A stretch of 64,000 nucleotides of DNA from Ceratodon purpureus (lineage: Eukaryota; Streptophyta; Bryopsida; Pseudoditrichales; Ditrichaceae), in assembly GCA_014871385.1 (NCBI GenBank), contig CM026425.1:9835243-9899242 (forward strand), in the 5' to 3' direction. A model generated the notes under the pieces. The model searched no databases. It was given only the letters and a program-made list of their open reading frames with translations, and had not been told where the DNA came from. This document shows positions 1 through 12,699 of the stretch, in pieces (within the stretch, counting starts at the first letter, position 1; each line of letters begins with the position of its first letter). The translations under genes were made by a program, and so were the position numbers.

Positions 1-770
1 AGAGAGCTGTACTCTTGCATTACATTACAACAGCACCTGGGTACGTTAATGGGTGAAATCTTGTTTTGAGACCAATGTTGCATGGGAATTGCCTCCTGCA
101 ATAATATTATCATGGCATCGTGAAAATCTGCGATGCTAGCATCAAAATTGATCCAAACTTACAAGTCGGTTCTCAAGATTCAAGTTGAGTAACTGTTGTT
201 CTTTCTGGATTACAAACTGTGCATAATTTAACTAGTTCAGTAAGTTATTGCACAATTTAATTACATGAAGCAAGTCTTGTGATTCATCTCTACTGTAAAA
301 TTTACAAGCTTTCTAAATAGATGACAAACCCTGATCTTGGAACAGTTAGGTATCATGGTAATTCATCATGAATTATGTTGGTATTAAATTAAATGGCAGC
401 CTCACTGTTAAATTAAATGCAAGTTTCATTTAATGTACTATTATATCGGATACAATTGAGAACTTGGTCCTACACAAGTTCAATGTTGAGTAAAATGATG
501 TAAATTGTTTAATTCTAAGTTACATCACCACTGCCAACTGGTGACGGGTAGAAAATTTAAATTTGTGACTCATCAAGTTGAAGAACTGAAGTTGGGGTAA
601 ATTGTATTATAAATCATTTTCTTACCAACATACAAAAATAGATCATGATAGCTATTTGATTCAAATTTTGGAATTAGTAGATGGATGTACCAAAAAAAGC
701 TTTACACTATGAAACAAGACTATAGAAAACCGTCTTAGTACATGGATGAACTTCAAATGCCTAAGTATTT
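1..770. repeat. First copy of a tandemly duplicated segment (start cut by window)
   Basis: Bases 1-243 recur almost unchanged at about 4693-4943. The continuation from about base 240 to 770 recurs at 25857-26360, so the second copy was one piece before the large element inserted. The copies differ by small indels only, for example a CATGG insertion near 4804. No coding region is visible in this AT-rich stretch. The unit spacing of about 4.69 kb points to tandem duplication. This copy preserves the uninterrupted insertion site (AGTTATTGCACAA near 237-250). Confidence 0.9.
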
Positions 771-2190
771 CAAATGTCCATTACATTTTTCTTGCCTAGT
801 GCTTAAAACCCTAGCAACTTTCTACATCCAAAAGTAATTCCATACAATGAAATTTGTTGAAATTGACTTAGAAGGAACCTAGTACTTGAAATTACTAAAG
901 TCGGACTATTTGTGATAATTGTCCAATAGGAGCCAGATGAAACCACCAAATTTGCACTATTTCATACTTTTATTTTAGGCCTCCTCAAAAGCAATCATGT
1001 TTGTTACTTGTACAGACACTCTCAAAGGTAGTTAATCCTTACAGGAAAGTTAAATTTGAAGCTGCCCCTTGACACTTGTTGATAGAGGAGCATGATTACT
1101 TTTCTAGAAGTCCAAAGAAAAAAAAATAAAATTAAATATCGTAGGTCAGCGGGAGCTTCGGCAAAACATAATTCCAAATATTAAAATTTCCGGATTACAA
1201 ACAAAATTATGTTGCCTTATTTGCCGGATTACTATGAAATTAAATTAGATGAATGATGAAAATTGTTGAAATTGAACATGATATAAAACAACAATAAAAT
1301 AAGTTAGAATTGTTTAGAGTAACACCATATTCGTTAAATTGAGACATTTCATAGTCTCAATTTAATGTTTGACTGTAGATTTTTCATTCATTCCTTGATC
1401 GATTCTATATTTGTTAGAAACTCTATGACTATATATGGAAAGATTATCCTCAAGTCAAGGATAATCTAGAATTAGAAATTCAAAAAAAAGTTCAAATTGT
1501 CTCAAAACAATTGCTGAAATTGTTTCAAAATTATTTCAAAAAGTCTCAAAGTTCTAAAATTATTTCAAAATAACAAATATGGTCATAGAGTGATGAGTCA
1601 TGACATGAAGTACACTAAAATAACAATCATCCAATGGAACTCAAATTATGATCAATTGTGGATGAAAGTCAAACTTAGAGTTATTTGGTTCTTGAAAAGT
1701 CAAACTTAGAGTTATTTGGTTCTTGAAAAGTCAAATTTTGAAAAATCACTTTTTTCTATAGTTGCCGATGATGCACCAAAGTTTGAAATTGTATGATGGC
1801 AATTGGCCCATCTTGTAAATTTAGATCTAGAAGTGTGTGGTTGAATGTGTATGGATAAAGCACATCCTAAAGGCTAATACAATGATAAAATTTGAACAAA
1901 ATAGATGAAAATTGAAAGTAGTGAATGAAAACAGTCACAAAAGAAGGATGGAATTTACTAAGATGAATTAGTTGTTCAAAATGAGAAGGAATGGATGTAA
2001 ACTTAAGTCCCCCAAAAAGATGAAAATTAGACATAAGTAAATTAGTAGATTAGTACTTGCAACACAAGTTATTGAACTTGTTACTCAAGTGGGAAACTTG
2101 ACATGGACATGGTACAAAAATGGAACATGCTCTCATGGCTCATTCATTAGACTTCCAATCTCACATTGATTCCAAGTTCTTTCTCTCGCG

Positions 2191-2221
<31 letters not shown>

Positions 2222-2376
2222 CCCCATTCAGATTCCATCTTCACCGAATTTTCACCAGATTTTCACCCTCAAATTTCCTGCTCAGTAAGATCATAATTCT
2301 GGTGAATCACGACTCTCAGCTTTAATCAGGCAATACTTTTTCTAATTCACAATTAATTGATCAGCAGCAAATTGCA
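771..2376. other. AT-rich intergenic stretch with small repeats
   Basis: No gene is supported here. A 31-bp direct duplication lies at about 1670-1735, built on the phrase AGTCAAACTTAGAGTTATTT. Imperfect inverted ends of about 15 bp (ACTCTATGAC..) at about 1418 and 1595 bracket a possible small MITE. A CT-rich microsatellite occupies about 2185-2220, upstream of the small reading frame at 2377. Confidence 0.5.
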
Positions 2377-2757
2377 ATGGCACGACGTCACAGGTTGCTT
2401 CACAAGTGCAAGGATCACAGATGGTGCCTGCGAAAGGGGCACTATGAGCATACGTTGCCATCCATTCCGGAGGACAGGGAATTTGGGGCCAAGGGTCTCC
2501 TCGTCCTCAAGCTTCCTGCAGGTGGCAAGGCAATAAAGCACCGGCCTGAATTAGCTGATCAAGAGCTGCAATCCGATCAGCCTGCAAAGCAGATGACTCT
2601 GAAGAAGAGAAAGCACACATCAACGTCAATTCTCTCCAAATATGTTTCAGAGTCCAAACACCAGGCTCAGCACAAGAAGCAGAAGAAGGAAGTCTGTATT
2701 GACGAGACGACAGCTATGTCGACGCTGCCTAAGCGCCCATGCAGCATGATGGCATAA
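2377..2757 (+). CDS. Small basic protein of unknown function
   Basis: An ATG-initiated frame of 126 codons, not recognised. The product is rich in Lys, Arg, His and Gln, with lysine-rich stretches around residues 75-80 and 99-104 that could act as nuclear-localisation signals. No fold-defining motif is seen. A pyrimidine-rich microsatellite lies about 150-190 bases upstream, as is common in plant 5' leaders. The frame belongs to the first tandem unit. The matching part of the second unit is deleted after about 26,600, so no second copy exists to test conservation. It could be a spurious frame. Confidence 0.35.
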   Translation: MARRHRLLHKCKDHRWCLRKGHYEHTLPSIPEDREFGAKGLLVLKLPAGGKAIKHRPELADQELQSDQPAKQMTLKKRKHTSTSILSKYVSESKHQAQHKKQKKEVCIDETTAMSTLPKRPCSMMA

Positions 2758-2785
2758 TTAAATTTGCCTCCCGAAGCAACAATCA

Positions 2786-2812
2786 ATCGGAATCGGAATC
2801 GGAATCGGAATC
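2786..2812. repeat. Hexanucleotide microsatellite (AATCGG)n
   Basis: About four tandem copies of AATCGG lie immediately downstream of the small reading frame that ends at 2757. Confidence 0.85.
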
Positions 2813-4195
2813 CCCGGGCCGGCAATATTGCGGAGTGGACTCCCGAATCGGATGATCAACAGCAGCTATGGGCGCCATTGCTCAAGCCTCAAACCCAGGC
2901 TCGCTAGCTGCAGCAATTATAATAATTGTATCAGAACTAGCGCAGTGAACGAATTGGCAGGCTGGAAGTTGGAACAGTATCTTGTCGATCATCCATGCGT
3001 GAATGCGTGACGAAATCAATTCTAAGTTACAAAATTAAATCCATATATCACCAGCCTGGGCCCTGGGCTTGAAGCTCCATTGATTTAATATTATTGCTGT
3101 AAGCAAATTAGCCAGCCTGCACCGTGCACCGTGCAGGAGAAGCCCACGAACTTGGGGCTAGCTGATCATCGGACCTGCTAGCTAAGGCTGCTAGATACAG
3201 ACTCGTCACCTGTGTACACATCAACAATTGCAGTGCTCAAAGTTGAATCAGCACTGTGTAACCTTGGCTTCTACCTTCGTTTTCAAACAAAAAATTATAA
3301 TCTCCAAGACCGAACTGATCGTTAATTACTCTGAGCAGATTGAGTTTCTATGAGGCTGATCAGCCAGGCTATAATTCATTCAGAATTTCAGATCTATGAG
3401 AAATTTAATAGCCCAGGCTGGAGGAACTTCCACGACTCATCAGCAGTTTTCCAGGAAATTAACATTATGTTAATTTCAGATCAAGCAATAAAACTTACTT
3501 ACTTTTGTTCAATCTCACATGTAATATGCTCTAGAGACAAGTAATGTGTCAACATTTACTAAATACTAAACCTTCAAGAAATCTTCTAAATTTCCTGGAA
3601 TTTGAATTATGTCATCTTTCTACTAGCGTTCATCAGTTTTGAAAACAAGTAACTTTGAATTGGTCGATCCAGGATGAAGCACGGAACTTGATGAAAATAG
3701 TCAATTTAATATATGACACTAAGTCTAAGTTGTTCGAAGGGGAGAACAGTGGTGTAACAATGGATAAATGAATGAATGAAAAGTCCGGGCCATCATCTTG
3801 AAGGTTCCAAAAAGATGGAGTGTAAATGAAGTAACATCATTTTCTAGAACTAGTGTTTAACTTAATAGACTAGCTTCGCCAATAATCCATAAATTTACAT
3901 TTTCCAACCCTATATCATCTCATAATCCATTCTCACTCCTCTCATTCTCATACTTCTCATTCTCAATCTCTCACACTCTCCCTCCCACTCTCTCAAGTGC
4001 TCTTCCATATTTTTCAATTCTTTTGCTTACCTTTTTGATTTTCCCAAGTAACAAGTAGAGAAGCAGATTGATCAAAGTACCTTGTAACAAGAAGTTTGGA
4101 AATGAGTATGGCCAAGATGGACGATGGTATGCCAATGAAGATTCAAAATTGTTCAAGTCTGGTGAGGATACCATCTGGAATACTCTTCGGAATGT
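2813..4195. other. Intergenic stretch, no supported gene
   Basis: Only short frames occur here. A pyrimidine-rich stretch at about 3925-4000 (repeated CTCATTCTCA and CTCTC) resembles a plant 5' leader ahead of the acidic-repeat frame at 4196. Confidence 0.4.
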
Positions 4196-4411
4196 ATGGA
4201 ACTAGACGGGGATCACTCATCTGCAGCAGTGGACATGGAGATTGACGACGATACTGCAACACAGGCTGTGGACATGGAGATTGACGACGATCACTCCACT
4301 GCAGGCTTGCAGCTGCAGCGGTACAGTACCAAAAGTTTGGAAACAGTGTGGAGGCCGGCTCAAATGGGCCAGCACGCCAGACTTCGATCAGATTGCAGAA
4401 GGACCAGCTGA
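4196..4411 (+). CDS. Short acidic-repeat peptide, doubtful gene
   Basis: An ATG frame of 71 codons. Its first half has two copies of an acidic phrase, VDMEIDDD, encoded by a tandem DNA repeat of about 40 bp (about 4227-4300). Nothing is recognised. It may be a fragment of a spliced gene, since an overlapping frame from an ATG near 4102 shares the locus, or it may be non-coding. The repeat itself is directly visible; the coding call is weak. Confidence 0.2.
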   Translation: MELDGDHSSAAVDMEIDDDTATQAVDMEIDDDHSTAGLQLQRYSTKSLETVWRPAQMGQHARLRSDCRRTS

Positions 4412-4692
4412 ATGGCCAAGGACATGCAAAGTGGACATGGCGAATTGAGCCCAAATGGGCTGTTCCGCTTGAACCAAAGCACAACAGTTACTCCAGGGTG
4501 GTTTGGACCCAAGTGCGGTGACCACAATCTGAAGTTCTGAACAGATGACGGTCCTTAAAGAAGAAGTTTTTTGTGAAGGAATCAGAGCAATAATATAATT
4601 GTACGAGTCATGAGGCTGATTCATCAGGATCATGGATTCTAGAAATCATAGTCACAGCAGCTCGGGCAATAATAATATATAATTGTCGATTA

Positions 4693-4943
4693 GAGAGAGC
4701 TGTACTCTTGCATTACATTACAACAGCACCTGGGTACGTTAATGGGTAAAATCTTGTTTTGAGACCAATATTGCATGGGAATTGCCTCCTGCAATAATAT
4801 TATCATGTGGCATCGTGAAAATCTGCGATGCTAGCATCAAAATTGATCCAAACTTACAAGTCGGTTCTCAAGATTCAAGTTGAGTAACTGTTGTTCTTTC
4901 TGGATTACAAACTGTGCATAATTTAACTAGTTCAGTAAGTTAT
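4693..4943. repeat. Second tandem copy, left part (before the transposon)
   Basis: Nearly identical to bases 1-243. It ends in AGTTAT, where the large element begins. The remainder of this copy resumes at 25857. Confidence 0.9.
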
Positions 4944-4969
4944 GGGTGCAAGCATGGAAAAGTGTACCA
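4944..4969 (+). repeat. Left terminal inverted repeat of the giant transposon
   Basis: 26 bp starting GGGTGCAAGC and ending AGTGTACCA. It pairs with 25831-25856 with two mismatches (positions 6 and 15). Similarity stops right after base 26. Confidence 0.93.
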
Positions 4970-6656
4970 AAAAAGTACTTAACTATTTGACAATTTCAGC
5001 CCACCGCATAAACACTAAAGAAAGTGCCATCTAAGTTTTCATGATGTGAAATGAAGTTTGGGATATGGAAAGTAGACTTGATTTACTCCAACTTCTCAAA
5101 GTTGCGGAACAAGATATTGAGTATTCATTGCTCTACGAGTGCAACGAAGTCGGCCAAAGTGATTGCGACAATTTGAAAAAGTGAGCATATCTTACCACGT
5201 TTTTAGCGGAAATCACTTCTGACTTCGCGGGGCTGTCCGTTGGTACAGTAGACTTCTAGAAATGATCTAGTCGGATGAATTGCCGGTGAAATGTGTGCTT
5301 GAAGTATCGCACGGACGTTTTGAAAACACTGTCGACCTTTAAACTTTTGGGGCTGTTTTTGTTGAATATTGTGGTATTGCAATCTTTTATCGTGAAAGGT
5401 TTGATGTTTAAAATAGCCCGGAAAAAACAAAAGTGAAAAAAAAATAGTTTTATTCCAAGAATGTCGCTTCATATTCACTAGGGACAAAGTGGAAGGAGAA
5501 ACCAAGTGCTGTGGTTGAACGCCACGTCGCGACCCTCAAACAGGAGTTTCATGGGAACGTTGTCAGTAACTGGTGCAGAACGCTTTACTCCTCCTTCTGG
5601 AGTAGCATCGGAGGGAGCGCACCGACGGTACAGACGCCATTTGAAAACTGATGCAGGTGCGGATCCGAGGCATATTCGCGCAGCAGTAAATGCAAAACGT
5701 GAGTGCGATAATTAGCTAACTTGGATTGGTCATGAACGTGGCACTCATTGTCAATCAAATTGAGCTGGATTAATTTGAACAATCGAAAATGAAACAGCCT
5801 AGAAGTGCATCACACCTATGGGGGCTATGACTCCTACGCCTGATCTTCGTTTGGACTTCGCGCCCGACTGATCTCCGGAAATTAGGGTTCCATACACGGA
5901 TTTCTTCACAATCTCGCGCTCGTGTGTTGTAGCAGCAGCGTGGAAATCTGGAGTACAACCAACAAGGGGAGAGGCAAAGTGCGGTACGCACTGATGTCCA
6001 CTGTCGTAGACTACAGCATCGTAAACGGGTCATGAACGAAGGAGTTTAAATCGCATTAGCTGAGAGAGCCGGGATGGGAAACAGCGAAACAGAAGTTCCT
6101 TGGGGCCATGGACGAGTGCTGAAGTGAGACAGCTGCAAGGAGCAGCACCTTGGCGACGACAAGGATAGTAAATAAAGGTACGCAGTTCTTTCGCTCCTTC
6201 TAGGTTTAGGGTTCGACGGAGATGCTGATGAAGGATCTTCCATGGTAGTTCATGCACAGGATTTAGGCGCAGGTCCTCTTAATCTGCTAATAGACTGGCC
6301 GAATTCTATGCTATTTCTTATTCGATCATGTGTGGTATGTTTACTCCGAGATGACAATGTGATCAGGAGTGAGCTGGGATACAGAGCACATGCTGGGCAG
6401 CATTTGAAACGTGCGAAACAGACGGAGGCCGTTCTGGAGTAGGGTTCCAGGTATGAGCATCACGACGTTGAAATGTGAACATGTGTTTTCATTCTGTTTT
6501 TCCAAAATAGCGTTAGTGGTGACCATGTGGAATCCGACAAAATGAACTAAGCGGTGGTGCGTCGGTGTGTCGCGGGAGGCAGGGACCAACAATATTCTAG
6601 GTTGGAGCACTACAAGCCTCTTCGAAAGCGTCGTACGGTGCTACATATTTACCGGA
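4970..6656. other. Left subterminal region of the transposon, no supported gene
   Basis: Short frames on both strands show no recognisable motif. A telobox-like TTTAGGGTT occurs near 6205, plausibly in the leader or promoter of the transposase gene that starts at 6657. Confidence 0.4.
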
Positions 6657-9600
6657 ATGGGCTCAAAGAAGAATGTGCGGGCCAGAACTGCAGTTCCCGC
6701 GCGGAGAGAACTGCGACGGGAGTCGGATCAGCGCCGGGAGGTGGAGATCGAACAACGCAACGAGCAAGAACGTCAGAGACTTCGCAGGTGCTGACCGTTC
6801 CATCAGAGCTGCGGAGCTAATTATAGTATGCACTCCTGGATTTGTTGTATGCGTAAATATGTCAAGATTGGGTGATTGCAATGCCGCGTTATCCGGTGAC
6901 GGGGAGAAGGGAAACGCCTGACCATCAGAATGCTGTGCTCCTTGATTGCATTGTATGCAGACTGGAGCAGAAGCGGGTGTATCACAGGGGCTGGCGATCT
7001 CGGAGGGAGACGCGGGAGCAAGATACTGCTGCGGAGCGGGAAGACGGTGGAGGACCCTCACAGCATGATTCGGGGGAGGTGCGCGAAGTAGATTTGAATG
7101 ACATTCAGGATCCATGGGGGCGAGAGGAGGCGGTCGACGCGGGTGCCGCTGGGGCTGAGGTTGTAGATGGATTTGCAGAAAACGGGGGTGGCCTTACTCA
7201 AACCACGGACTCCATAGCAGATGAGGGCCGGGAGACGGAATGTTCGCGGCTTACTCCACGGAATCGGAAGTGCTGTGCGATCGCAACAAAGACTATGAAT
7301 GTCCTCATGGAGCTGTTGGATTCAGGTTTAACAGCCGAGGAGAAGAAATTGGCGCTGCGTCGTTGCTTTGCTGATGAACGGGTTCGTGCAGTTGATCCAG
7401 AGCTCTGCACCACTGTTTTGAAGATGCACAACGTTGCGCAGACAACCGTCCAGAGTCTGAAAGGGGCGCTACAGACCATCCGGCACATGGGCATACAGGG
7501 AAAAACGAAGGTAAGGAATATTGTCCTCACCGCTGCAGTCTCGAAGGGCGATTCCCAGCGTATGATTTGCAAGGCATTAGGAGCGTCGAGGTACCTTGTT
7601 CGCAAGGCATTCCAGAGGCGTGCTGAGGTTGACGAGACTGGGGAAAATCTATGGGCCGGGGGGGACAGAAAACGAAGGAGCGATGCACTTAGTGCAGAGG
7701 ACCGCGACTCCGTTTGCTCTTGGTGGGAGACGGAAACCACAGTTTCACCTAACAAGCGGGACGTTAAAAGACGACGAATTGGAGTAAAAGAGCAAGAGAT
7801 CCATGCAACCCATTACCTCCAAGTATCACAGGTACTATCTCTCACTGAATTCCGCGGTGGTCTTCTTGTCAACCGTGTCGGGGCAAGGTATAAGGCGAGT
7901 CTACTTAACATTGATGTGAACAGAGCAGTGGAAGTTTAGGGTGAATTTGGTGTCTGCGAATCTGTAGCAGCGAATGCTGATTTATTTGCCTGTGGACGAA
8001 GTGATTTGGAGCTCACGGAAAAACAAGTCCCACGTCAGTGAATGACGTAGCAGCTGATTTGGATTCGTGTCTGCTTTTATACAGTTGCAGTTTACTGCCT
8101 AGTGAATGCTGATCTAAGTAGCTTTGTCGGACATGATACTATGCGGGTGAGCTATTTTTTGTGAATTCATGGATTTAGGGGTCTGCTTGGAGGAAGTGCA
8201 GTGCGCCGAGTGAGCGCTAGCTTCGGTGAATGAGGTAGGGGAGTGCATACTGCGGGGTAAGAGCAGTCTTCATTTACAAGAGTAATTCGATTCGCGGTTT
8301 TCTGATCCTAATGTCCTCCTCTGTTCGGATTTAGAGAGTGTCCACTGCCAGTGTCGTTTATTCAGGGTAATGGCTTAGAAACTCGGGAGCGAGTTAATTC
8401 TCATGAAGTGGACGACATCCCTTAGAGATGTTGTCTGTCTACTCAGCGGGGTCGGCTCTTTCCGTGCTGCCCGTGGTTTCATACACCGTCTCCGTCCTTC
8501 TATTGTTTCACTGATAAGGCAGTAACTAGTTAGAGGTGGACACATGTCGGCGAGTAACGAGGACGTAACGCAAAATACGGAGGAATTCAGCGCTGAGCTT
8601 CTTGTGCGAGCATGATGTAGGCTGATAATTAAACGGGTCGACCTATAATTGGTGGGCCTATTGCAGTGGATGTAAAATCGAACTGGTTGTTGGTGAAGCT
8701 GTAGCGGTGAATGATGGTTGCCCTCGCTGTAAGCGAAATAAGTCCCTGCGACTGAATAGCCGTTCCCTCATCCTGCAATTTGGGACCATAGCGAATTCAA
8801 TTTCTGTACAATTGCTGCTTTATAGTCTGAGTTCCCCGTGCCTTCATTGCTGGTTTGTGTAGCTGTACCAACAAAGTGAATTTACCATTTAACTAGTACC
8901 GACTCGCTCGTCCAGGAATTTGCTGCCGCTGAATTGGATTCCGATCTGTGTGTTTGCAGTTGGAGTTCCATGCCCGATTTAGAGAAGCCAACGAAATGCG
9001 GCAGGTAGGGCTACGGGCGTTCGAGCTCTTGAAGCCCTTCTATGTAAGGCGCCTGAAGGAGCGGAACACGTGCGCGTGTGTATCATTGTGAGATGGCGGA
9101 GTTGCGGACAGGGTGGAACAATATGAGAAGTGCCGGAAAGGGGATACACGGAAGGAACTGTGGGTGCTCATGCGACGTATGTGGCAGTCCGAGGAGTGCA
9201 GCTGCAGCGACAAGTGCCGAGTCCACAGGAAGTTGCCATGCCGACCTGTCCCACTTCACCGGTCTTACTGACCTATGGCACAGCGTGCTGTGTCCAGTAC
9301 GGGACGACGGTTGGCATGACCCTGATTGCATAAAGGGTACATGCGAGCTGTGCGGGGTTGACATGTTGCTGATATGTCCAAGAGAAACTGACCATTCTGA
9401 TCCACTGAAGGTGCAATGGCACAACTTCCAGATGGTCGTCCATGGTTGGACGAAAGCTGGTAAAGAGAATAAGGTTCTGAGAATGATGTACCAGACCACT
9501 GCAGCCCCGCTATACTTGGAGTATCTGACTAAGAAGCTGCGACCTTTCATTGTGCATAATTATGTCGCGAAGTGGCAGGCGGAGCGGTTCAAAGAATCAA

Positions 9601-11582
9601 TCGACACTTTCCCCCCTGACTCCGTCTTGTCTGCTGTCGACTTTGCAGAAAACTATACCTTTCAACCATACCAAGAGGTTCAGTCGATGCATTGGCTTCA
9701 GCACCAGATCACCATTCTCGTGCACATATGCTACCGTTGGAATCCGGAGTATCTTGCAGACCCCGGATCAGGTGCCTCCAAGTTGCTAACAGAGTATCAC
9801 TATTACATTAGTGATTCCTCTGAGCATGACACGCTTTTTGTCCAACATTGCTTTCAGTTGCACTGGAGACACATGACTGATAGAGGTATTAGACCAAACG
9901 AGCACATCGTATGGTCTGATGGGTGCGCTGCGCAGTTCAAATCGCGTAGGTGTTGGTATCATGTGTCTAGGTAAACCCCCCATCGCATTATCCATGATTT
10001 ACAGTTGCCCTTGTTGTGTTGCCTACGAAGACGGGGGATTTGGGTCGGTACAGTAGCTCGGACAAGCTTACTTACGTTGGCCATCCCCAGGTATCCATCG
10101 ACGACTGTCAGCCCCGACTTGCCGAATGGGTGTCGGATGGTATGGTCATATTTTGGGAGCGGACACGGAAAGGGGTTGCACGACGGGGCCGGGGCGATGC
10201 TCAAGTGTGCAATTCGGAGGGAGGAGATGAACTTTGACTCTAGAACAAAGTTGCAGAGCGCATCCGATGTTGTCTCGTTCTGTAATAGGAAGGAGCAGGA
10301 AGAGCACCGGGCATATGGCAACGCAAGGAGAAGCCTAATCCGGTACTTCCACCTGATTGAACCCACAGCCGTTGATAGGTCGCGTGATCTGGACTGTCGC
10401 GCCATTCCGGGCACGAGATCAGTGCATTCAGTGTCTTCCGTTTCAGCGACGAATGTCACCTACCTACACATGAGGCAGCTGGCGTGCTTCTGTGTTGAGT
10501 GTATGGATGATAATCCGATGCTGTGCTCTCGGCAGGCTCATGTAAAACATTGGGCACTAACTGTACTGCAGCCGTTGACACCAATTCCTGTGAGTTATTC
10601 GCTGTTGCTACAGTTGGGGGATTCAGTGCAGTTTTATTGTCTGGGTTTAGGGTCATAGAAGAAGTCCCTTGTCGGATGAGTTCTGGGTTCGGTGAATGAT
10701 ATTGCTGATTGTGTGGAGTGTTGTCAGCGAGCCAGGGTCCTGCAAGAGTGTTGGTATGTGCTTTTCTCTCTCACTAATGTGTGTTGGAAAGGGAGAGTGT
10801 CCTGGGCCTAGTACATTTGTTTAAGACCATGTCATATGCGCTCCGGAGAAATAGCCATTCATAGCTTCTCCACGAGGGCACTGGAGGTGCTGTCTCGAGT
10901 CATGGCCACATGCAGTGAGCCTCGGGTATTGACGTGTAAGGTATCGGCCATGACATGTTTGGTTTTGCAGGGCGTCGGGGCAGGGACGAGGCTTCAGCGA
11001 GGAAATGACCGGGATTTGGGTGGAGCTGTAGAGGCCGGGTTTGCCCCACCACGCAGTGATCCGGGGCCTAGCACCGATTACAGGGATGGGCTCGGAGTCG
11101 AAAGTAATGTGGAGCAAGGGAGTGTTGCATTCGAGGACGACCTCATTGACGAGGGCGACGACGAGGCTGACTTGGAGTCCGCGGCGCAGCAAGTAGAAAC
11201 AGGGGATACATACGTTGTGTACACGGATCGACCCGAACATGGGGACTGTTTTTTTTTTGTACTGTGTGACATGCCTGTCCACAATAATAGCGCGACGTTC
11301 ACTGATGGTTGGGGCTGTAGATGGGAGAAGGATTCCATGCTCATCAGCGGGACATACTATAGGAGACTTCGAAGTGCTGGGCGGGACACGACCTCGTATA
11401 GATACGAGCTTCTGGAGGATGAACCCAAGGCGTGGAATTATTCTCACCTCGTGGTGCAATCAAGGGTGGAATTGTTCCAATACAAGGGTAACAAACGGAA
11501 CCCTCGTTTTAAAATGACACGTGAAACAAGGGAAGAGATCCTGTCCAATGTGGAGGAGCGGCAGTCCTATAATGCACACTGA
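6657..11582 (+). CDS. DDE/D-type transposase, Sola-like, five exons, one frameshift
   Basis: Mobilises the element by cutting at its TIRs (family inference). Exons are 6657-6787, 6961-7831, 8960-9970, 10091-10589 and 10971-11582. Every intron is GT..AG and every junction keeps phase, giving about 1,040 residues. The N-terminus is basic and coiled (RREVEIEQRNEQERQRLRR). A helix-turn-helix-like stretch (GDSQRMICKALGASRYLVRK) lies near 7552-7611. Then come LKPFYVRRLKERNTCAC and a Cys-rich patch. The core has VDFAENYT (Asp codon 9639), SDSSEHDT, WSDGCAAQFKS (Asp codon 9918) and FGSGHGKGLHDGAG (HD at 10179-10184). Which acidic residues are catalytic is inferred. Near 9073-9081, between CAC and YHCEM, the frame shifts by one base, so this copy may be inactive. 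Start chosen at the ATG whose exon splices in phase. Superfamily assignment rests on motif pattern and the 4-bp duplication. Confidence 0.8.
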
Positions 11583-11585
11583 GAA

Positions 11586-11827
11586 ATGGCGGGTCGTAGG
11601 CCGCGCTGTCGTCGTCCCCTGCTGTCACTGAGAGCTCTGTTCGAGGACGACCTTCTCAAGGTCACTCAGACAGAAATGCAGAGTTGTGGCTTCAGGAACC
11701 AGGTAAGACAGTTTTTGGGTTGATTGTGGCTTCGTTTGAATACGTCACTTTTCTGCCAGATAGGAGTTAATGAAAATCGATCAGTCATGGAATGTGGAAG
11801 ATTGACCACGTCTCGCGATTACATTGA
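11586..11827 (+). CDS. Possible small spliced gene after the transposase, 3' exons unresolved
   Basis: Four bases after the transposase stop, an ATG opens a 39-codon frame (MAGRRPRCRRPLLSLRALF...) ending at 11702 against a GTAAGA donor. A CAG acceptor at 11759 then continues in phase (IGVNENRSVMECGRLTTSRD) to a GTATGT donor near 11837. Protein-like stretches also occur at 12390-12554 (ending FGKGQE) and 12409-12693, but I could not join them in phase. The product is not recognised. It may be a second element gene or a decayed 3' part of the transposase region. Confidence 0.25.
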
Positions 11828-12699
11828 CGAGATGTGCTGGTATGTGCGACGAGGCAGGCCTTCTATGGTTCAACTTTCTGCAGTGTTTACTTGGGGGGTT
11901 CATTGGGGGGTGCCGCATTTGGGTTGACTTGGGGAGATACATAATTCGCATTGATGCATGGCATGGATTTGAAGATACGGTATTTCATTGTCCCACATCA
12001 AGTAAATTCCATGACATTCTTCTCAGTTGTTCTCCTTCGTGTGATCAATTTGCCTTGTGGTCTGGGAGGCACCGTTTCAGATTATCTGATCTCCGTAATG
12101 CATTTATTTTTCAGATAGATACTGCGGAAGGATGTTTATCTTACCTCGTCCCCTGTACGCTACGTGGAAGAAGTGCACGGTGGTCGACATTCCACGCCAT
12201 GTAAACCGTGAGAATGCAATAGCTAAGACGTTCGGAGTACCCATGTATGATCTTCCATCCTCTCCTGATAGTGCTACGAATAGTTGGTCGCAGAGCCCAT
12301 TTCATCCCATTAGCGTCCTGTTGTGCTGTGCATTTGGAGCAAAAAAGACACTTCCAGACAAGGCGAGAACATTGAGAACATTCTGAGTGACTCTGCTACT
12401 GCTATCTCATGGTTTACGTGGGGTGGAATACGCGGAACGAGTGTACAGCATTTGCCCTGTCGGTTTTTTCGTTGAGCGTTATCGTTCATTCCAAGGTACT
12501 AGATCAGTGTGCAAGAAGCAGCTCCGTGAAGATTTTGGGAAAGGACAAGAATAGTGATCGAACTGTGAAGCACTTTCACGGTCAGGACATATTCCAGAAC
12601 TTTCAGTTGAGCTCTATTGCTTATCGAAGTGTGGCCCGCCCTGGTAATCCGCAATTCCACTTGCCAGGTACCTTCTCACCATTCGCAAAGTGATCCGCA

